A program made the translations under genes and the position numbers. Below, piece after piece: positions 6,440 through 8,061 of a stretch of DNA of 8,061 nucleotides; within the stretch, counting starts at the first letter, position 1, and every line of letters begins with the position of its first letter. The notes beneath the pieces were generated by a model. It was given only the letters and a program-made list of their open reading frames with translations. It had not been told where the DNA came from and searched no databases. The DNA is from Dehalococcoidia bacterium UBA1123 (GTDB lineage: Bacteria > Chloroflexota > Dehalococcoidia > Lucifugimonadales > UBA1123). The stretch spans positions 2,852 to 10,912 of the forward strand of contig DCAW01000114.1 of the NCBI GenBank assembly GCA_002313895.1. The letters are read 5' to 3'.

Positions 6440-7441
6440 TCACACGCGGATGAACTTCTGAACGCTCCGGTCCCCTCGGTCAAAGCCCAGGAAGGTCTCG
6501 CTGACCTCGGCGACATAGAAGCTCCCCTGCGAGTCCACCGCGATCCCGTGGGGCGCGCCGAAGAGTCCAGGTCCCGGCTCGTGCTTCACCTTTCCCTTAA
6601 TCATGGGATTTCGGCTGGGAGAGGTAGGCAGTCCTGAGCCGGTGTCGCTGTCGTCCAACTCCACGCCTGTTCTGCCCCAGCGTGTTAACACCTCGCCTTG
6701 CGGGCTTAGAACGCTGACGCTGTGGTCCAACTCGGCAACGTAAAAATTCCCGTCAGGCCCCTTGCGGACTGCGTTTGCCAGGTTCAGATCTGTCCACTCA
6801 CCGAGGAAGTCCCCATTCGGAGTAAAGAACTGCACGCGGTTGTTGTAGCGGTCGGCGGCGTACACCTTGTCGCCGTCTTCCGTGTCTATAAATACGCTAT
6901 GGATGGTGTCGAACTGCCCCGGCCCGCTGCCGTGACCGCCCCAGGAGAACTTTAACTGGCCGTAGGGGTCGAAGCAATGGATGTGCGAGTTGCCATAGCC
7001 GTCGGAGGCGTAGAAATCCCCGTTAGTGGCGACAGTCAGGTGAGTTGGCCGATTGAACGGATGCCCGCTCTGTACAGGCGCGCTCTTCATAGGGTCGCCC
7101 ATAGTGAGGAGGAGCTTGCCCTCCTTGGTCCACCGTCGCACCGTGTGGTCTCCGGTGTCGCTGGTGTAAACGGAGCCGTCGGGGCCAACGCTGATGCCGT
7201 GCGGGACCTGGAAATCGAAACCAGTTTCCGGCCTTCCTCCAATCCTTCCCCAGCCATCCAGGTAGTCCCCGCCCTTGTCGAAAATCATGACGGCGGCGTA
7301 GGGTCCACGATTTAGGACGTAAACGTTGTCATCCTTGTCGACAGCCACATCGGCGGCCTCCACGAAAGGCCACCCTCGTGGGCGCTTAAAGAAACCCTCC
7401 ACCACCTCGAATTTGTAACCCTCACTGCCGAACGTAACCAT
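6440..7441 (-). CDS. NHL-repeat six-bladed beta-propeller, peptidylamidoglycolate lyase-like
   Basis: This 333-aa protein consists of about six NHL-type blades, at roughly residues 28-65, 78-115, 131-170, 178-217, 222-257 and 295-333, with recurring patterns such as G-I-x-V-x-x-x-G-x-x-Y. It resembles the lyase (PAL) half of peptidylglycine amidating enzyme, a zinc-dependent enzyme that splits peptidyl-alpha-hydroxyglycine. From memory of the mammalian enzyme, the metal histidines match His81 (PHGI), His181 (IHSV) and His298 (PHGI). The catalytic Tyr matches Tyr149 in SDGYGNSHI, and the Arg matches Arg45 in LNRGPY. The Asp that follows the last His in mammals is Gly299 here. No signal peptide is seen and no copper hydroxylase partner is present, so the real substrate is open. 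The gene converges on the S12 hydrolase with only 21 bp between stops and no clear terminator. Confidence 0.82.
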   Translation of the reverse strand: MVTFGSEGYKFEVVEGFFKRPRGWPFVEAADVAVDKDDNVYVLNRGPYAAVMIFDKGGDYLDGWGRIGGRPETGFDFQVPHGISVGPDGSVYTSDTGDHTVRRWTKEGKLLLTMGDPMKSAPVQSGHPFNRPTHLTVATNGDFYASDGYGNSHIHCFDPYGQLKFSWGGHGSGPGQFDTIHSVFIDTEDGDKVYAADRYNNRVQFFTPNGDFLGEWTDLNLANAVRKGPDGNFYVAELDHSVSVLSPQGEVLTRWGRTGVELDDSDTGSGLPTSPSRNPMIKGKVKHEPGPGLFGAPHGIAVDSQGSFYVAEVSETFLGFDRGDRSVQKFIRV

Positions 7442-7450
7442 TCAGGCACA

Positions 7451-7456
7451 CTCCTC
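7451..7456 (-). promoter_or_regulatory. Ribosome binding site of the NHL propeller gene
   Basis: GAGGAG on the minus strand lies nine bases before the ATG at 7441. It fixes the start and agrees with the first blade beginning shortly after. Confidence 0.7.
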
Positions 7457-7530
7457 GTTCTGGTTCAAGCCCCTCACCCGCCCCTTGCGGAACGGTGCGC
7501 CACAGGCCGACACGACGCTTTGACGGGGCA

Positions 7531-7559
7531 ATTGTATTGAGACCCAAGAAGGCAGTCAA
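7531..7559 (-). promoter_or_regulatory. Sigma70-type promoter of the NHL propeller gene
   Basis: On the minus strand TTGACT (7559-7554) and TACAAT (7536-7531) are 17 bases apart, each a 5/6 match to consensus. Transcription would start near 7524 and give a leader of about 80 bases. This makes the gene an independent unit rather than part of an operon with anything to its right. Confidence 0.65.
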
Positions 7560-7560
7560 C

Positions 7561-7818
7561 CTTGCCGTCGCCTCAAAACATCCGTCACTGGAGGAAGTGT
7601 CGTTGCCTGAGAAAGAACGCACGAGATGATGGAGGGGACATGGAGCCGTAGAGCGACCAAGAGCAGCCAACCAGGCCTCTACCTGAATGCAGGCGCCAAT
7701 ACAGGCATTCTTGCGAGGAACGTCAGCTAAACCGGGCGGCTAGTCTGCTCGTCCTGTCAAACGTTCCAGTTCGAGGTGTGAGTCTAATGTAGGCATTCAG
7801 CAACAATGGGGCAGAAAG
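7561..7818. other. Region without a convincing gene, flanking the insertion sequence
   Basis: Together with the leader of the propeller gene (7442-7560), this is the only stretch over 300 bp without a convincing gene. No tRNA, CRISPR or credible protein was found. It contains GAATGC/GCATTC (7685-7690 and 7705-7710), a 6-bp inverted repeat, and the octamer AGGCATTC twice in direct orientation (7703-7710 and 7791-7798). The second copy lies close to the end of the transposase gene. The IS terminus is probably somewhere between about 7740 and 7818. A start at TGTGAGTCTAATG (7777-7789) would give the TG end usual in the IS3 family, but this is a guess without the other end. Confidence 0.35.
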
Positions 7819-7918
7819 CTAATGGAGATTCGGCGCTGATTGTGCGAGCTCTCTGAGATGTTGATTGTACAATCGTCTCCGCTGAATTGTCTGAGTCTGA
7901 ACCCCCATTAGCTTCTGC
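7811..7918. repeat. Inverted repeat at the 3' end of the transposase gene
   Basis: GCAGAAAGCTAATGG (7811-7825) and CCATTAGCTTCTGC (7905-7918) are inverted copies that differ by a single extra A. The similarity continues inward, with TTC again matching after AGA versus GGG. The arms are 79 bases apart and enclose the last codons of the transposase; the left arm includes its stop codon. In the mRNA they could pair into a stem of about 14 bp. Confidence 0.6.
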
Positions 7919-8061
7919 AGGATCTGTTCCCTTCTGCCGTCCAACACGTCCGTGGGCGTCACGTTTCCTATAGCCTTGTGATAATGCCGATTGCTGTAGT
8001 AGTTCACAAAGTCCATGATCGCCTCCTCCAAGTTTCTTGGAACATCGTATGGGATCTGGTT
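7819..8061 (-). CDS. IS3-family transposase (OrfB/integrase), C-terminal fragment (runs off right edge)
   Basis: The frame is open from the right edge to a TAG at 7821-7819 and gives the last 80 residues of a DDE-type IS3-family transposase. The visible part reads FVNYYSNRHYHKAIGNVTP followed by DVLDGRREQIL and a basic tail with RRRLYNQHLREL. This is the typical C-terminal integrase region (Y-x-x-x-R-x-H-x-A-x-G-x-x-T-P) that follows the last catalytic Glu, which lies outside the window. The protein continues through 8061 with N-Q-I-P-Y-D-V-P. A TTG at 8031 could be taken as a start but is internal to the domain. Whether the whole element is intact cannot be told. Confidence 0.85.
   Translation of the reverse strand, partial: NQIPYDVPRNLEEAIMDFVNYYSNRHYHKAIGNVTPTDVLDGRREQILQKLMGVQTQTIQRRRLYNQHLRELAQSAPNLH

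Noticed and set aside
7422..7670. Minus-strand frame of 82 residues overlapping the start of the NHL propeller gene.
   Set aside because: It covers the promoter and ribosome site of the propeller gene, overlaps its coding start in another frame and has no domain-like pattern.
7626..7730. Small plus-strand frame of 34 residues beginning with two ATG codons, containing LYLNAGANTGILARN.
   Set aside because: No ribosome site, no recognised domain, and it lies in the non-coding flank of the IS. It is too short to support without homologues.
7863..7874. Perfect 12-bp palindrome GATTGTACAATC.
   Set aside because: It lies within transposase codons for a conserved Y-N-Q stretch, so coding constraint is a sufficient explanation.

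Overview
The window reads as ordinary bacterial chromosome of moderately high GC with an insertion-sequence fragment at its right edge. Nothing in it identifies a species. The mix of soluble peptidases, an S12 serine hydrolase, a lyase-like NHL propeller and an IS3-type transposase would suit an environmental bacterium, and members of Chloroflexota (SAR202-like) carry such sets. That placement is a weak inference from gene content.

Layout. The left part (1-1588, minus strand) holds a fold-type I PLP aminotransferase followed downstream by an EamA/DMT transporter that runs off the left edge. A 202-bp intergenic region (1589-1790) drives the aminotransferase leftward from a good sigma70-type promoter and a two-TM potassium channel with an RCK domain rightward from a TATAAT box. 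That box is so close to the ATG that the channel mRNA is probably leaderless. Two dyad symmetries lie in this region, one wrapped around the channel -10 box. The middle (2939-6418, plus strand) is a serine-hydrolase pair: oligopeptidase B with a complete triad, then 51 bp later an S12 beta-lactamase-family hydrolase with a C-terminal beta domain. Converging on it is a 333-aa six-bladed NHL propeller (7441-6440, minus strand) with its own strong promoter. It keeps most of the active-site residues of peptidylamidoglycolate lyase. About 380 bp without a convincing gene (7442-7818) leads to the C-terminal end of an IS3-family transposase that continues past the right edge.

How the genes work together. 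The hydrolases could act in sequence on cytosolic peptides or amide/ester compounds, and the aminotransferase plus DMT transporter suggests amino-acid conversion and export or uptake. Both ideas rest only on adjacency. I found no defence system, CRISPR array, RNA gene, phage gene or clearly new multi-gene system. The most interesting points are the lyase-like propeller without a hydroxylase partner, the aminotransferase with Gln in place of a usually conserved Arg, and the leaderless, dyad-covered promoter of the channel.
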